Source: an uncultured Erythrobacter sp.
GTDB lineage: Bacteria; Pseudomonadota; Alphaproteobacteria; Sphingomonadales; Sphingomonadaceae
Length of the DNA: 64,000 nt
Direction of reading: 5' to 3'
NCBI GenBank assembly: GCA_947500645.1
Contig: CANMSD010000001.1
Location: 1,240,001 to 1,304,000 of the forward strand
Shown: positions 50,940-61,018 of the stretch, piece after piece
How positions within the stretch are numbered: position 1 is the stretch's first letter
How the letters are laid out: every line of letters starts with the position of its first letter
Notes under the pieces: model-generated
The model's database searches: none
What the model was told of the DNA's origin: nothing
The model's input: the letters and a program-made list of their open reading frames with translations, nothing else
Program-made: the position numbers and the translations under genes

Positions 50940-51507
50940 GACTGGTGGCCTTGTGATTGCGCTGCTGGCCGCTGGAAGTTCGCGCCGTTTTGGCGATGAA
51001 GACAAACTGGCGACAGATTTGGACGGTCGCATGCTCGGACTGCATGCCAGCGATGCCCTTGTCGAGCTCCCGTCTGCACACCGCTGGGTTATCGTCTCTG
51101 GCCCGGATCACCCCTGCGCAGATAGCTGGTGCGAGGCAGGCTTCGATCTCGCGGTCAATCCGCAAGCAGCGCAAGGTATGGGAACTTCGGTGGCTCTGGC
51201 TGCACAACTTGCACTGGACGCGGGCGCGGGCACATTGCTCGTCGCGCTCGCCGACATGCCTTTCGTGACGGCGGAGCATTTCCAAGCGCTCGCGGCGCGT
51301 GTCTCGAAAGACGCGCTTTTGGCCTCGCACAATGGCGAGGCTCCGACCCCGCCCGCCCTATTCGGGTCGGATCACTTAACGGCGCTCTCACAATTGGATG
51401 GAGATCGCGGGGCCGGGCATTTGCTCCGCGAAGCAGAGATCGTTCCCTGTCCGCCAGCGCAGCTTGCCGATATCGATGTCCCTGCAGACCTACCGCGCAC
51501 GAGCTGA
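50932..51507 (+). CDS. MobA-like molybdopterin cytidylyltransferase
   Basis: A 191-residue nucleotidyltransferase with a GTG start overlapping xdhC. LLAAGSSRRFGDEDKL (12-27) is the nucleotide-binding signature, and VALADMPFVTAEHFQ holds the metal-binding aspartate. It resembles MocA-type enzymes that make molybdopterin cytosine dinucleotide for xanthine-oxidase-family enzymes. Its product converges on the Nramp-type gene with only three bases between the stops, and no terminator hairpin is visible there. Confidence 0.88.
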   Translation: MTETGGLVIALLAAGSSRRFGDEDKLATDLDGRMLGLHASDALVELPSAHRWVIVSGPDHPCADSWCEAGFDLAVNPQAAQGMGTSVALAAQLALDAGAGTLLVALADMPFVTAEHFQALAARVSKDALLASHNGEAPTPPALFGSDHLTALSQLDGDRGAGHLLREAEIVPCPPAQLADIDVPADLPRTS

Positions 51508-51510
51508 GCG

Positions 51511-52728
51511 TCACATGAGGCCCGCAGCGCGCAGCACTAAGCGTAACCCCAACCCGGCTGCAATCAGCAGCACGCCAAAACCAAGCACATTGGCCAAAGC
51601 GCCATTGGCATAGCGGCCCAAGACGGACTCCTGATTCATCACATAAAGGAGAAAGGCGGCGACAATCGGCAGCAGCAACCCATTGGCAAATTGTGCGGTG
51701 ACAATCACCTGGATCGGTCTGATCCCCGCCAGCGCGACGCCCGCACCAATCACGATCACGCTGAGCGAAATTGCCCTGAAGACGAACGATTTCTGGCCAC
51801 CTTCCAGACGGAGAATTTCGGTCATTGCAAAGGCGGTGGCAAGCGGCGCGGTGATCGCACTGGTCAGGCCTGCCGCGAATAAACCTATACCGAGCAAGTG
51901 CTTGGAAGATGAACCGAATAGCGGCTCGAACTGCCCTGCCATTTCAGCAGCGCTTTCAACCGAGATCCCAGCGGCAAACAGGCTCGCTGCAGCGGTCGAG
52001 ACGATCAGGATCGCGATGATCCCGCCAATGCCGATCGCGATACTGGTGTCCGCCCGCGCTTCGCTCAGATCCTCAGCGCCGTTCCAACGCGCCTTTGCTG
52101 CCGAGGCGTGCAGGAAGAGGTTGTATGGCACGACGGTTGTACCAATCAGTGCAATCACAGTTAGCAGTGCATCGGCAGGAATCCTGGGCACGAGCATGCC
52201 AGCAAGCATCGAGCCGAAATCCGGGCGTACGATCGCGAATGTCGCAGCGAAGGCTAGCGCCATGATCGCGACCAGGCTTAGCAATGCCCGCTCGATCTGC
52301 TTGTACGAGCCAGCGAGCAGCAAACCCGCCGCCAGCACGGCAATGGCCAGCACTGCGCCTTTGAATACCGCATCGCTCTCGCCTGCGATCGCGGAAATGC
52401 CGAGCGCCGCGCCCGAGAGATTGCCCGCCTCATACGCGGCATTGCCGAGGTACAGCGCAAGGCCGACCAGCGCGATCAGCGGCCATCTAAAGATCGATAC
52501 GCTGAGCAGATCGGCGAGCGTCTCGCCCAATCCCCGCTGCGTGACTACGCCCAACCGCGCGGACATCTCTTGCAGGATGATCGTCGCCAAGGTTGCGAAG
52601 ACCAGCGCCCAAAGCAGTGCATAGCCGAAACTCGCGCCGGCAATAGTGCAGGCGGTGACCGTGCCCGGCCCGATGAAGGCCGCCGTCACGAGCGCGCCCG
52701 GCCCGATATTGCGTATCCGGCTAATCAT
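51511..52728 (-). CDS. Nramp-family transporter with non-canonical metal-site motifs
   Basis: A 405-residue, eleven-helix transporter of the Nramp (SLC11) fold: GALVTAAFIGPGTVTACTIAGASFGYALLWAL at helix 1 and GTTVVPYNLFLHASAAKARW at helix 6 align with the family. The metal-binding DPGN of helix 1 is GPGT (20-23) and the helix-6 MPHN is VPYN (200-203), so the usual Asp, Asn and Met ligands are lost. Mn2+/Fe2+ transport is therefore doubtful. I start at ATG 52728; the longer frame overlaps the hydantoinase gene in a non-family-like stretch. The true start overlaps the hydantoinase stop by eight bases, linking the two genes functionally. Confidence 0.87.
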   Translation of the reverse strand: MISRIRNIGPGALVTAAFIGPGTVTACTIAGASFGYALLWALVFATLATIILQEMSARLGVVTQRGLGETLADLLSVSIFRWPLIALVGLALYLGNAAYEAGNLSGAALGISAIAGESDAVFKGAVLAIAVLAAGLLLAGSYKQIERALLSLVAIMALAFAATFAIVRPDFGSMLAGMLVPRIPADALLTVIALIGTTVVPYNLFLHASAAKARWNGAEDLSEARADTSIAIGIGGIIAILIVSTAAASLFAAGISVESAAEMAGQFEPLFGSSSKHLLGIGLFAAGLTSAITAPLATAFAMTEILRLEGGQKSFVFRAISLSVIVIGAGVALAGIRPIQVIVTAQFANGLLLPIVAAFLLYVMNQESVLGRYANGALANVLGFGVLLIAAGLGLRLVLRAAGLM

Positions 52729-55700
52729 TCTCAGTGTGCCCCTTCGCGCTTGTCCGCCGGCCGAATCCGCCACCAGTCGGCGTCTCGATAACGATCCGCT
52801 CTCCGCTCGCCATATGCGTTTGCGCGCAGCCGCCCAGGTCTTCGCTCGTGCCATCAGCGCGTTCGGCGAGATTGCGGCCGAGACGCCCTTCTCCGCCGCC
52901 TTTGAGACCGGGAGCCGGAATGCGGCGTCGTTCAGACAGGATCGCGCAGTCCATATCTTCACGGAAGCGGATCACGCGCCGCACGCCATCGCCGGCATTC
53001 CGCTGTCCTTTGCCTCCCGATCCGCGCTCAATCCGAAACTCGTCGAGCACGACCGGGTAGCGATGCTCGAGCACTTCAGGGTCGGTCATGCGAGTGTTGG
53101 TCATATGCGTGTGCACCGCCGATGCGCCGTCGAAACCAGGTCCTGCAGGCGCGCCGGAACAAATCGTTTCGTAGTATTGCAGTCGAGCGTTGCCGAAGGT
53201 GAGGTTGTTCATCGTGCCCTGCCCCGTGCCGAGACGGCCCAGCGCAGCGAACAGGGCATCGGTGACTGCCTGGCTGGTCTCGACATTACCCGCGACGACC
53301 GCCGCCGGGAAAGCGGGGTTGAGTAACGAGCCCTCGGGGATGATCACCTCCAGCGGTTTCATGCACCCGGCATTGAGCGGAATTTCATCGTCGATGAGAC
53401 AACGGAAGACGTAGAGGATCGCGGCGTTGGTGACCGCGCGCGGTGCGTTGAAAGCGTTCTCCATCTGCACGCTGGTGCCGGTGAAATCCACGGTCGCGCG
53501 ACCTGCTGCTTTGTCCGCACGCACTGCGACTTTGATAACCGCACCGCTATCCAATTCGAGCGTGAATTCGCCGTCCTCTAGCTGGGCGATCACGCGTTTC
53601 ACCGCCGCTTCGGCTGCATCCTGGATATAGCGCATATAAGCGTGCACGGTCGGCAGGCCGTAGCTTTGCACCAGCTTGGCCAGCTCATTCGCGCCCGAAT
53701 TGTTGGCCGCTACCTGCGCCATCAGGTCCGCGACATTCTGGCCAATATTGCGCGCAGGATAGGGTTCGCTCGCCAGCGCCTCTTCGATCCTTCCGATCAT
53801 GAACTCGCCGCCTTCGACCAGCTTCACATTGTCGAGGACGATCCCCTCTTCATGGATCGTGCGGCCCAGCGGCGACATTGAGCCGGGCGCGATCCCGCCT
53901 ACATCCTCGTGATGCGCGCGCGAAGCGACGAAGAAGATTGGTGCATCCTTCGCGCGGTCGAACACAGGTGTTACGACAGTGATATCAGGGAGATGCGAGC
54001 CACCCTTGTGAGGGTTGTTATGTACGAACGCGTCGCCTCGGTTGATACTCTGCTCGCTGTCGATGATGGTTTTAACGCAGGCATCCATCGAGCCGAGATG
54101 GACCGGGACATGGGGCGCGTTGGCGACCAGATTGCCTGCGGCATCGAATATCGCGCAGGAGAAATCGAGCCGCTCCTTCACGTTCACCGATTGCGATGTG
54201 TTGCGCAGGACGATGCCCATCTGCTCGGCGATGGACATGAAGAGATTGTTGAATATCTCAAGCGTGACCGGGTCATATCGCACGGGTTGAGCATCGCCGG
54301 TTGCCACCTGTTCCTCGACCTTCTCCGCGATCAGAATCAAGTGCCCTAAGGGGTTGAGAGCTGCGCGCCAACCGGGTTCGACAATTACTGTACCGGTCGG
54401 CTCTGTGATAATTGCGGGACCGCTGATCTCATGGCCCGGCGCAAGGCTAGCGATGCCGTAGATCGGCGCAGCGCGATGCTCGCCCTTGGTGAATATCTCG
54501 ACCTTGTCGATCGGTTCCAACACGTCGCCACCCCATGCGGCCAGCCTGCGCTCGTGGAGCTCAGCACCCTCAACCCGCGTTTCGACCACGAGCGTATCGA
54601 GCATCACCTCTTTACCAGGCGCAAGAAATCCGAACTGGCGGCGGTGATCCTGTTCGAAGCTTTCGCGCATATCCGCTTCGCGCGCGAAGGCGACCCTGAT
54701 CACCGTGTCTGTCCCGCGATATCGCATCAGCGCGGCGACATGGTGCTGCAACGCCTCATCCTCCACGCCTTGCGCCATCAGTTCGTCAGCATTCTCTGCC
54801 TGCAACTCAGCGATGACAGGCGCCAGTTCCTGAGCCAGCTCACCGCACAGATCACGCTCAATCACCCGCTGCCGCTCGGTCTCGACAGCAGCCAGTCCCA
54901 TGCCATAAGCGGAGAGAACACCCGCAAACGGATGCAGCATGATCGAACGAATGCCGAGCCGTTCGGCCACGAGGCAGGCATGCTGTCCACCCGCCCCGCC
55001 AAAGCAATTGAGCGCGTAGTTCTGCACGTCGTAGCCGCGCGCAATCGAGATCTTCTTGATTGCCTGCGCCATGTGCTCAACTGCAATGTCGAGAAAGCCC
55101 TCCGCGACCTGCTCTGCGCTGCGGTCGTCGCCAATCTCACTGGCAATGGCGGCAAACCCGGCGCGTGCTGCTTCGCGGTCCAGCGGTTGATCCTGCTGCG
55201 GGCCGAAAATCTTCGGAAAGTGTTCCGGCTGCAATTTGCCGAGGCAGACGTTGATGTCCGTGACTGTAAGTGGCCCGCCACGCCGATAGCTGACTGGCCC
55301 CGGGTCGGCACCGGCCGATTGCGGTCCCACTCGTAGCCGACCGTCCTCGTAGCGGACGACCGAGCCACCGCCAGCCGCCACGGTATGGATATTCAGCATC
55401 GGCACGCGCATCTGCACGCCCGCGACTTTGGTCTCGTAGACCTTCTCATACTCACCGGCGTAGTGCGAAACATCCGTCGACGTTCCGCCCATGTCGAAGC
55501 CGATAACCCTGTCGTATCCAGCCAATCGCGCGGTCTGCACGCAGCCGACGATACCGCCAGCTGGTCCCGACAGGATCGCATCGCGCCCGCGAAACTGTCC
55601 TGCATCGACCAACCCGCCGGAGCTTTGCATGAACAGCAATTGCCCCGGCTTTTGCTCAGCCCCAAAGGCAGTGGAAACACGGTCGACGTAGCGACGCAAG

Positions 55701-56359
55701 ATCGGTGTGAGATAGGCATCGACAATCGTCGTCTCGCCGCGCGGCACGATCTTGCTAAGCGGGCTCACATCATGGCTGGCGGAGACTTGCGCGAACCCGA
55801 TTTCACGCGCGATTTCAGTAATCTGCCGCTCATGTCTAGGGTATTTGTAAGCATGCATCAGCGCAATCGACACGCTGCGCAGACCCGTATCGAAGCCCGC
55901 TTGCAAGGCATCGCGAGCCTGCTCGACATCCAGCGGAAGCTCTACCGTCCCATCCGCCAGAACCCGTTCGTCTATCTCGGCCACTTCGCGATAGAGCAGA
56001 TGCGCTTTCTCGATATTCAGTGCGAATGTATCGGGCCGCGCCTGATAGCCAATCTCGATCACATCACCCAGACCGCGGGTCGTAACGAACAGCGTGTCTT
56101 CACCCTCGCGCTCCAGAAGAGCGTTGGTGGCGATGGTTGTGCCCATCTTGATCGCGGCGATGCTCTCAAGCGGGATCGGCGCGTCATCCTCCAGCCTCAG
56201 GATCGCGCGAATGCCGTGCAGCGCCGCGTCATCATAGTGCTCGGGATTATCTGAGAGATACTTGCGCGTGGTCAGCGCGCCATTGGGCGCACGGGCGACG
56301 ATATCGGTGAATGTGCCACCGCGGTCTATCCAGAACTGCCAGCCTGTCGCCCCGTCCAT
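52721..56359 (-). CDS. 5-oxoprolinase/hydantoinase fusion protein (OplAH type)
   Basis: A 1212-residue ATP-dependent cyclic amidase. The N-terminal hydantoinase A half (about 1-680) has [18 protein letters not shown] and [29 protein letters not shown], the two phosphate-binding motifs of its actin-like fold. The C-terminal hydantoinase B half (about 695-1200) has [29 protein letters not shown] and ends [12 protein letters not shown]. The full fusion length equals eukaryotic and bacterial 5-oxoprolinases, which hydrolyse 5-oxoproline to glutamate; hydantoin-type rings are an alternative. It overlaps the Nramp-type gene downstream and follows eda after 68 bases on the same strand. Confidence 0.9.
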   Translation of the reverse strand: MDGATGWQFWIDRGGTFTDIVARAPNGALTTRKYLSDNPEHYDDAALHGIRAILRLEDDAPIPLESIAAIKMGTTIATNALLEREGEDTLFVTTRGLGDVIEIGYQARPDTFALNIEKAHLLYREVAEIDERVLADGTVELPLDVEQARDALQAGFDTGLRSVSIALMHAYKYPRHERQITEIAREIGFAQVSASHDVSPLSKIVPRGETTIVDAYLTPILRRYVDRVSTAFGAEQKPGQLLFMQSSGGLVDAGQFRGRDAILSGPAGGIVGCVQTARLAGYDRVIGFDMGGTSTDVSHYAGEYEKVYETKVAGVQMRVPMLNIHTVAAGGGSVVRYEDGRLRVGPQSAGADPGPVSYRRGGPLTVTDINVCLGKLQPEHFPKIFGPQQDQPLDREAARAGFAAIASEIGDDRSAEQVAEGFLDIAVEHMAQAIKKISIARGYDVQNYALNCFGGAGGQHACLVAERLGIRSIMLHPFAGVLSAYGMGLAAVETERQRVIERDLCGELAQELAPVIAELQAENADELMAQGVEDEALQHHVAALMRYRGTDTVIRVAFAREADMRESFEQDHRRQFGFLAPGKEVMLDTLVVETRVEGAELHERRLAAWGGDVLEPIDKVEIFTKGEHRAAPIYGIASLAPGHEISGPAIITEPTGTVIVEPGWRAALNPLGHLILIAEKVEEQVATGDAQPVRYDPVTLEIFNNLFMSIAEQMGIVLRNTSQSVNVKERLDFSCAIFDAAGNLVANAPHVPVHLGSMDACVKTIIDSEQSINRGDAFVHNNPHKGGSHLPDITVVTPVFDRAKDAPIFFVASRAHHEDVGGIAPGSMSPLGRTIHEEGIVLDNVKLVEGGEFMIGRIEEALASEPYPARNIGQNVADLMAQVAANNSGANELAKLVQSYGLPTVHAYMRYIQDAAEAAVKRVIAQLEDGEFTLELDSGAVIKVAVRADKAAGRATVDFTGTSVQMENAFNAPRAVTNAAILYVFRCLIDDEIPLNAGCMKPLEVIIPEGSLLNPAFPAAVVAGNVETSQAVTDALFAALGRLGTGQGTMNNLTFGNARLQYYETICSGAPAGPGFDGASAVHTHMTNTRMTDPEVLEHRYPVVLDEFRIERGSGGKGQRNAGDGVRRVIRFREDMDCAILSERRRIPAPGLKGGGEGRLGRNLAERADGTSEDLGGCAQTHMASGERIVIETPTGGGFGRRTSAKGHTEND

Positions 56360-56427
56360 CTCACCTCAGCGAACACCGTCAAAACCAAAGATGGCGTGGT
56401 GTGGGCGAGCCTGACCAGGTTGGCAAG

Positions 56428-57060
56428 TCACCCATTGGCGATGGCCACGGCCTCGCTCGCAAGCTTCGTGATAGCACCGTAGTCGCCGCGCTCGATCGCC
56501 TCGCTCGGGGTCAGCCAGCTGCCACCGCAGGCAAGCACATGATCAAGCGCGAGAAACTCGGCTAGATTGCTCGCCGAAACGCCGCCTGTCGGCATAAAGC
56601 GCATCTCGCGAAACACCGAACCGAGTGCCTTGAGCATAGGCACACCGCCAGCAAGGCTGGCGGGGAAAAACTTCACTTCGCGCAGACCAAGCGCATAGGC
56701 GCGCTGCACTTCGCCCGCTGTCATCGTGCCCGGAAAGAAGGGAATACCCTCATCTCGGCAATAGACTGCGATCTCGTCAACCAGGCCCGGTGATACGATA
56801 AATTGCGCGCCGCTATCGCGCACCGACTTCGCCTGATCCACCGTCAAGACGGTGCCCGCGCCAACGATCAACCCCTCGGTTTCAGCAATGATCGCTTCCA
56901 TCCCTTGCTGCGCGGCGTCGCTACGCATGACGACTTCGATCACGCTCAGCCCACCCTCGGCTAACGCCTCGGCTGTCTTGACCGCGACCGCCGGATCATT
57001 CTCGCCGATCAGGGGAACGACTGGCGCAGCGGCAAGACGGGACGACAGTTCGGTGGACAT
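56428..57060 (-). CDS. eda: KDPG/KHG aldolase Eda
   Basis: A 210-residue class I aldolase that cleaves 2-keto-3-deoxy-6-phosphogluconate to pyruvate and glyceraldehyde 3-phosphate (Entner-Doudoroff), or 4-hydroxy-2-oxoglutarate. Schiff-base lysine Lys130 (LREVKFFPA) and catalytic Glu42 (SVIEVVMRS) are in place, with VGAGTVLTVDQAK and RFMPTGGVSASNLAEFL typical. I start at MSTELSS (57060); a longer frame adds 35 unlikely residues. The other Entner-Doudoroff genes are not in the window; as this pathway handles glucose in sphingomonads, it would serve the products of the alpha-glucan locus. Confidence 0.92.
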   Translation of the reverse strand: MSTELSSRLAAAPVVPLIGENDPAVAVKTAEALAEGGLSVIEVVMRSDAAQQGMEAIIAETEGLIVGAGTVLTVDQAKSVRDSGAQFIVSPGLVDEIAVYCRDEGIPFFPGTMTAGEVQRAYALGLREVKFFPASLAGGVPMLKALGSVFREMRFMPTGGVSASNLAEFLALDHVLACGGSWLTPSEAIERGDYGAITKLASEAVAIANG

Positions 57061-57218
57061 GGAAAGCCTTTCCGCGACAACGCGCTTTACTGAATACTCA
57101 CATCCCATAACCCCGCACCTGCGCGATGCGCCAATAAAATACGTATCCAGTGAGGCCTTGACCAAAAGTTCTGCGGCAACACTGCTGCAAGTCAGCGGCG
57201 GAAAACGATCGTCCGCAA

Positions 57219-59384
57219 CTATTGGTCGGCTGCTTCCTCTGTCTCCGACTCTTCGTCCATTTCCGGTTGGGCGAACGCAATATCGGGCAGATCAGGCACG
57301 TATTCATCCCGTCCGAGATGCTCGGCGTACCACGCCAGTTCGCGGTTGATTTTGAACAAAATGTTGCTGGGTCTGCGAAAATTGTGTGGTTCGTTCCGGC
57401 CAAGATAGAGTGCGGTTGGAGTACCCGTATCGCGAACCGCACGGTGTATCATGATCGCCTGCGTCGGCGGCACGCGGCGATCGTTGCCACCATTCCAGAA
57501 CAGTGTTGGAGTGGTCACCCGCCAGGCGTCAAAGATAGGCGATTGCGAGCGGTAGGATCTGATCGGCGCGTCCCTCTCCCATGGAGTGCCACCAAACCAC
57601 GGCGTGCGCCCAGCCCGCCGGTCACTCTCACCATAGAGCGAGACCCAATCGGCAACGCCCGCTCCTGAAGAGGCAGCCCGAAAACGCGGGGTGAGCGTCA
57701 CAAGCTTGTTGGTCATATGACCGCCAGCGCTCCAACCCATCTTGATCAACTTGTCGGGGTCCGCAATCCCGGCGGCGATCAGTGCGTCGATGCCGGTCAG
57801 CACATCCTTGTGCGCGTTGCGGAAATAATTACCGACCATATCGCGCATGAACGCATCGCCATAGCCTGTACCACCGCGGTGGTTGGGCAGGAACACCGCA
57901 TAACCCTGTCCGGCCAGAACCGAGACATAACGGGAAGTGCTCCATGAGCCGAATTGCGCAGAGGAGCGCGGACCACCATGGGTGATGGTCACCAGCGGAT
58001 AGGCCTCGCCTTGCTTGTAGCCCACCGGATAGACCAGCAATCCTTCCAGCGCCTGCCCGTCCTCACCGCGCCAGGCGAAAGCCTCCTGATCGGGCAAACG
58101 AAAGCGCTCTGACCAATCAGCATAGAGGTCAACGATCGGCTGCATGGTCTCGCCGTCATCTTTCAGGCCAACAATGTCACCCGGGCTGGTAGCACTCGCA
58201 ATCTGGAGGAAATGACCGCTTGTCCTGCTGTCGAAATGCCAATCACGGATCGCGTGATCGCCCTCTGTAACGGCACGCAACTTGCCCGTTTCCAAGGTGA
58301 CGAAGTAGAGCTGGGTGCGAAGTCCGCTATTGCCGAGCAGCCACAATCCTTCGCTTGAGGCATCCCAGCGGAATTCCAGCACCTCGAGTGGCTCATCGGG
58401 GATCAAAAGGCGCGGCTTGTCTTCGCCAATAATGTGAACGAACAGATTGTCTTCGTAGTACGCTTCGCCATCCTCATTGACCGTCGCGATATAGGCGAAG
58501 CGTGTGTTGTCTGGAGACAACTGCGGAGCGATTTCGCGATAGCGATTGTTGGTCAGCCGCTCGCTTTTGCCATCTGCCAGATCGACGAGCCAGAGCTCGG
58601 CTGCATTGCGATCTTCAGGATTTTCGAGGCCGCGCTGTCGTACGATTATCGAAGCACCATCTGCAGCAATCGAGAAGCCCTCGATCACGCCGGCGCCGGG
58701 AAAGATCGGGTCGGTCTCTCCACTCGCGAGATCATGGCGATAGATCGTGTCCGAAGCTGAGCTGCCAAATGCCTCTATGCGCCATTTGCGCGACAACTCA
58801 TTGTCTTGCAATGTGTCGCTGCTGAACAGAAAGCCGGAGCCGTCAGGCAACCATTCCAGGTCCTCGACATCGTCGTGATGACGGGTCAGCTGGCGCAGCT
58901 CACTGGAGGTCATGTCGTACAGATTTACCTGCTGGTTCTTCGTCTTCTTGTCATCCAGCAGAATGAGGAATTCGTTCACTTCGCCCGGACGCCAGATTGC
59001 CTCACTTTTCGGCTCACCTCCGATCCCGGGGGTCGGCGCATCTACGCAGGTAGAGGTGTTGCATTGGCGCACATACAGGCGGTCTCGGCGCTCATTTTCT
59101 TCCCAATCCGTGGTGGCGACGAGATAGCTTACGAAACGGCCATCATCAGAGGCCGACAGGCCCAAGGCTCGCGGAATTTCGACAAAGGCGACAGGATTGA
59201 TCGGTTGCGGATCAGGCAGCGATTGCGGAGCGGTCGGAAGCTCCTCCAGAACCGATCCCGTATCGCCACCCGCGTCCTGAGCGAGGACCGGCGCTGCACT
59301 CAACAGACAGGCGATCAACGCAGCGGTCACTAAGTTCGAATAGGCCTTAGGCAACCGCGTGCCTGATCTTTTATGGTTGATCAT
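57219..59384 (-). CDS. Secreted S9-family (prolyl oligopeptidase-type) serine peptidase
   Basis: A 721-residue exported peptidase with an uncleaved-looking basic start and a signal segment ending in PVLAQ (about residue 36). A beta-propeller of WD/DPP-like repeats (about 70-420) leads into an alpha/beta hydrolase domain with Ser552 (GWSAGGH), Asp635 (GGNDRRV) and His667 (NEPHNF). The order and spacing are those of acylaminoacyl-peptidase/DPP-like S9 enzymes that trim short peptides in the periplasm. The C-terminal tail is highly acidic (EMDEESETEEAADQ). A single gene with its own promoter in the 217-base gap upstream. Confidence 0.91.
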   Translation of the reverse strand: MINHKRSGTRLPKAYSNLVTAALIACLLSAAPVLAQDAGGDTGSVLEELPTAPQSLPDPQPINPVAFVEIPRALGLSASDDGRFVSYLVATTDWEENERRDRLYVRQCNTSTCVDAPTPGIGGEPKSEAIWRPGEVNEFLILLDDKKTKNQQVNLYDMTSSELRQLTRHHDDVEDLEWLPDGSGFLFSSDTLQDNELSRKWRIEAFGSSASDTIYRHDLASGETDPIFPGAGVIEGFSIAADGASIIVRQRGLENPEDRNAAELWLVDLADGKSERLTNNRYREIAPQLSPDNTRFAYIATVNEDGEAYYEDNLFVHIIGEDKPRLLIPDEPLEVLEFRWDASSEGLWLLGNSGLRTQLYFVTLETGKLRAVTEGDHAIRDWHFDSRTSGHFLQIASATSPGDIVGLKDDGETMQPIVDLYADWSERFRLPDQEAFAWRGEDGQALEGLLVYPVGYKQGEAYPLVTITHGGPRSSAQFGSWSTSRYVSVLAGQGYAVFLPNHRGGTGYGDAFMRDMVGNYFRNAHKDVLTGIDALIAAGIADPDKLIKMGWSAGGHMTNKLVTLTPRFRAASSGAGVADWVSLYGESDRRAGRTPWFGGTPWERDAPIRSYRSQSPIFDAWRVTTPTLFWNGGNDRRVPPTQAIMIHRAVRDTGTPTALYLGRNEPHNFRRPSNILFKINRELAWYAEHLGRDEYVPDLPDIAFAQPEMDEESETEEAADQ

Positions 59385-59601
59385 TATCTTGCCCCTTCGA
59401 CATACACGCTCGCCATGCTCCCACCCCGACGTGGAAGAAGAATCATTCAGCGACCTACTTCAAATTCCAATTTCGGAAATATCAATGCAAATCCTGCAAG
59501 ATTCTGAAAAGGTGAAGCTTTGAGCCAATCTATCAACAACCGCTCGTCGATCGCGCGACCGGCTATTTGCAGCTTTCGCATGCGGCGCTAAACAATCGCG
59601 C

Positions 59602-60393
59602 ATGAACAAAACTCCCTGGCACAGCCGACTCGTCCTGATCCTCGCCCTGCTTCTGCCGGTCTATTTCGCCAGTGCCGCGCTCGGCACAAAGTTCGGCCTG
59701 TGGAGTTGGCAGACGGGGCTTGGCACGCTGATCGCCAAGGTTGGTCCGATCCTATTGGGTGTCGTCGCCTTTGCCGCGCTGATCTCGCTGGTCATTGCCG
59801 CGCTCAAGAAACCGCGCAAAGGTTGGTTCCTGTCGGTCATCGCATTGTTCGTACCAATTACCGCCTTTCTCCTGCTCGCGATGGTGCGCAGCCAAGCGGG
59901 CGCTGTCCCGGCGATCCACGATATTTCAACCGACACCGCAAACCCTCCGGGTCTCTCGGCGGCTGCAATGGCAGCGCGCGAGGAGAGCGGTGCGAACCCG
60001 ATCAACGATTATCAGACGCCACTGGGCGAGCTTGAGCCATGGAAAGACGGCGATCCTGAGCTGACATCAAAATCCCATGCGCAGATTATCACGAGCGCCT
60101 ACGCCGACCTTGCTCCCTTGCCATTGGGCGGCGCGAGCAAAGCGGATGCAGTTGCCGCAGTCGCCGCTGCGATGGAGGATATGGGCTTCGACAATGTCGT
60201 AGCCGATGTCGAGGCGGGCCGTGTCGATGGCGTATCCGAGACGTTCTGGTTCGGCTTCAAGGACGATGTCACCGCTCGCGTTAGCGAAACGCAGATCGAC
60301 TTCCGTTCCATCAGCCGCGTGGGCCTGAGCGACCTAGGCAAGAATGCCGAGCGGATTGAGGAACTACGCGCAAACGTTGCAGCTCGGCTGTAA
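59602..60393 (+). CDS. DUF1499 membrane protein
   Basis: A 263-residue protein. Three membrane helices fall in the first 100 residues (about 10-28, 45-68, 76-95), then a soluble DUF1499 domain ends with TARVSETQIDFRSISRVGLSDLGKNAERIEELRANV, the family signature. The function of DUF1499 proteins is unknown; they occur widely in proteobacteria and in plants. It is divergent from the S9 peptidase and converges on the phosphatidyltransferase gene with nine bases between. No Shine-Dalgarno stands out before the ATG at 59602. Confidence 0.88.
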   Translation: MNKTPWHSRLVLILALLLPVYFASAALGTKFGLWSWQTGLGTLIAKVGPILLGVVAFAALISLVIAALKKPRKGWFLSVIALFVPITAFLLLAMVRSQAGAVPAIHDISTDTANPPGLSAAAMAAREESGANPINDYQTPLGELEPWKDGDPELTSKSHAQIITSAYADLAPLPLGGASKADAVAAVAAAMEDMGFDNVVADVEAGRVDGVSETFWFGFKDDVTARVSETQIDFRSISRVGLSDLGKNAERIEELRANVAARL

Positions 60394-60402
60394 CAGCATG
60401 CG

Positions 60403-61008
60403 TTATTCCCTGAACTGATACACCGCCAGCGCGCTGCGCTGGATCACTGTCAGCACGCATAGGGCTGCATAAGCATAGGCGATGACGCCGAACCATGCCG
60501 GAAACAGCGCCATGGCGATGAAGACGGCAATGGTTTCTGCGCCCTCTGCCAATCCTGTCGAGTAGAAGAAGCTCTTGCGTCCATGCGCCTGTGTTTCTTC
60601 TCCGCGCTTTCCCGCGATTGTCGCAAACGCGAGGAAGCTGGTGCCGGTCAAAACAAAGGCGGCGACGAGCACAAGCGCTGGCAAGGTATTGGCGGGAACG
60701 AGCACCCCGAAACCGACGGGGATCGAGACGTAGAAGGCGAAGTCCGCAACGATATCGAAATAACCGCCAAGGTCGGTCGGAGTGGTTGCGCGGGCGACTG
60801 CTCCGTCCAACCCGTCAGCCAAGCGATTGGCGACGATCAAGGCAAGGCCTAGCCAAAGCTCTCCAAAACCGATGGCGACCGCTCCGCCCAGTCCCAGTGC
60901 GAGCCCCGTAAAGGTGAGCATATTCGCGCTCACACCCATCCGAGCGAGCGCCAAACCCGCCCGGTTAAGGGGCGGATCGATCAAGGGGCGCAGTTTGGCA
61001 TCGAACAT
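60403..61008 (-). CDS. CDP-alcohol phosphatidyltransferase family protein
   Basis: A 201-residue membrane enzyme with about six helices. The CDP-alcohol motif reads DGLDGAVARATTPTDLGGYFDIVAD (64-88), with the three metal-binding aspartates, although the central spacing is one residue shorter than the textbook consensus. It transfers a CDP-activated phosphatidyl group to an alcohol in phospholipid or related polar-lipid synthesis; the acceptor cannot be told. It starts 10 bases after the stop of the nucleoside transporter on the same strand, so both may share a transcript. Confidence 0.88.
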   Translation of the reverse strand: MFDAKLRPLIDPPLNRAGLALARMGVSANMLTFTGLALGLGGAVAIGFGELWLGLALIVANRLADGLDGAVARATTPTDLGGYFDIVADFAFYVSIPVGFGVLVPANTLPALVLVAAFVLTGTSFLAFATIAGKRGEETQAHGRKSFFYSTGLAEGAETIAVFIAMALFPAWFGVIAYAYAALCVLTVIQRSALAVYQFRE

Positions 61009-61018
61009 CGCCCGACCT

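Noticed and set aside
52729..52962. 78-codon upstream extension of the Nramp-like protein
   Set aside because: It lies wholly inside the hydantoinase gene and does not resemble an Nramp N-terminus.
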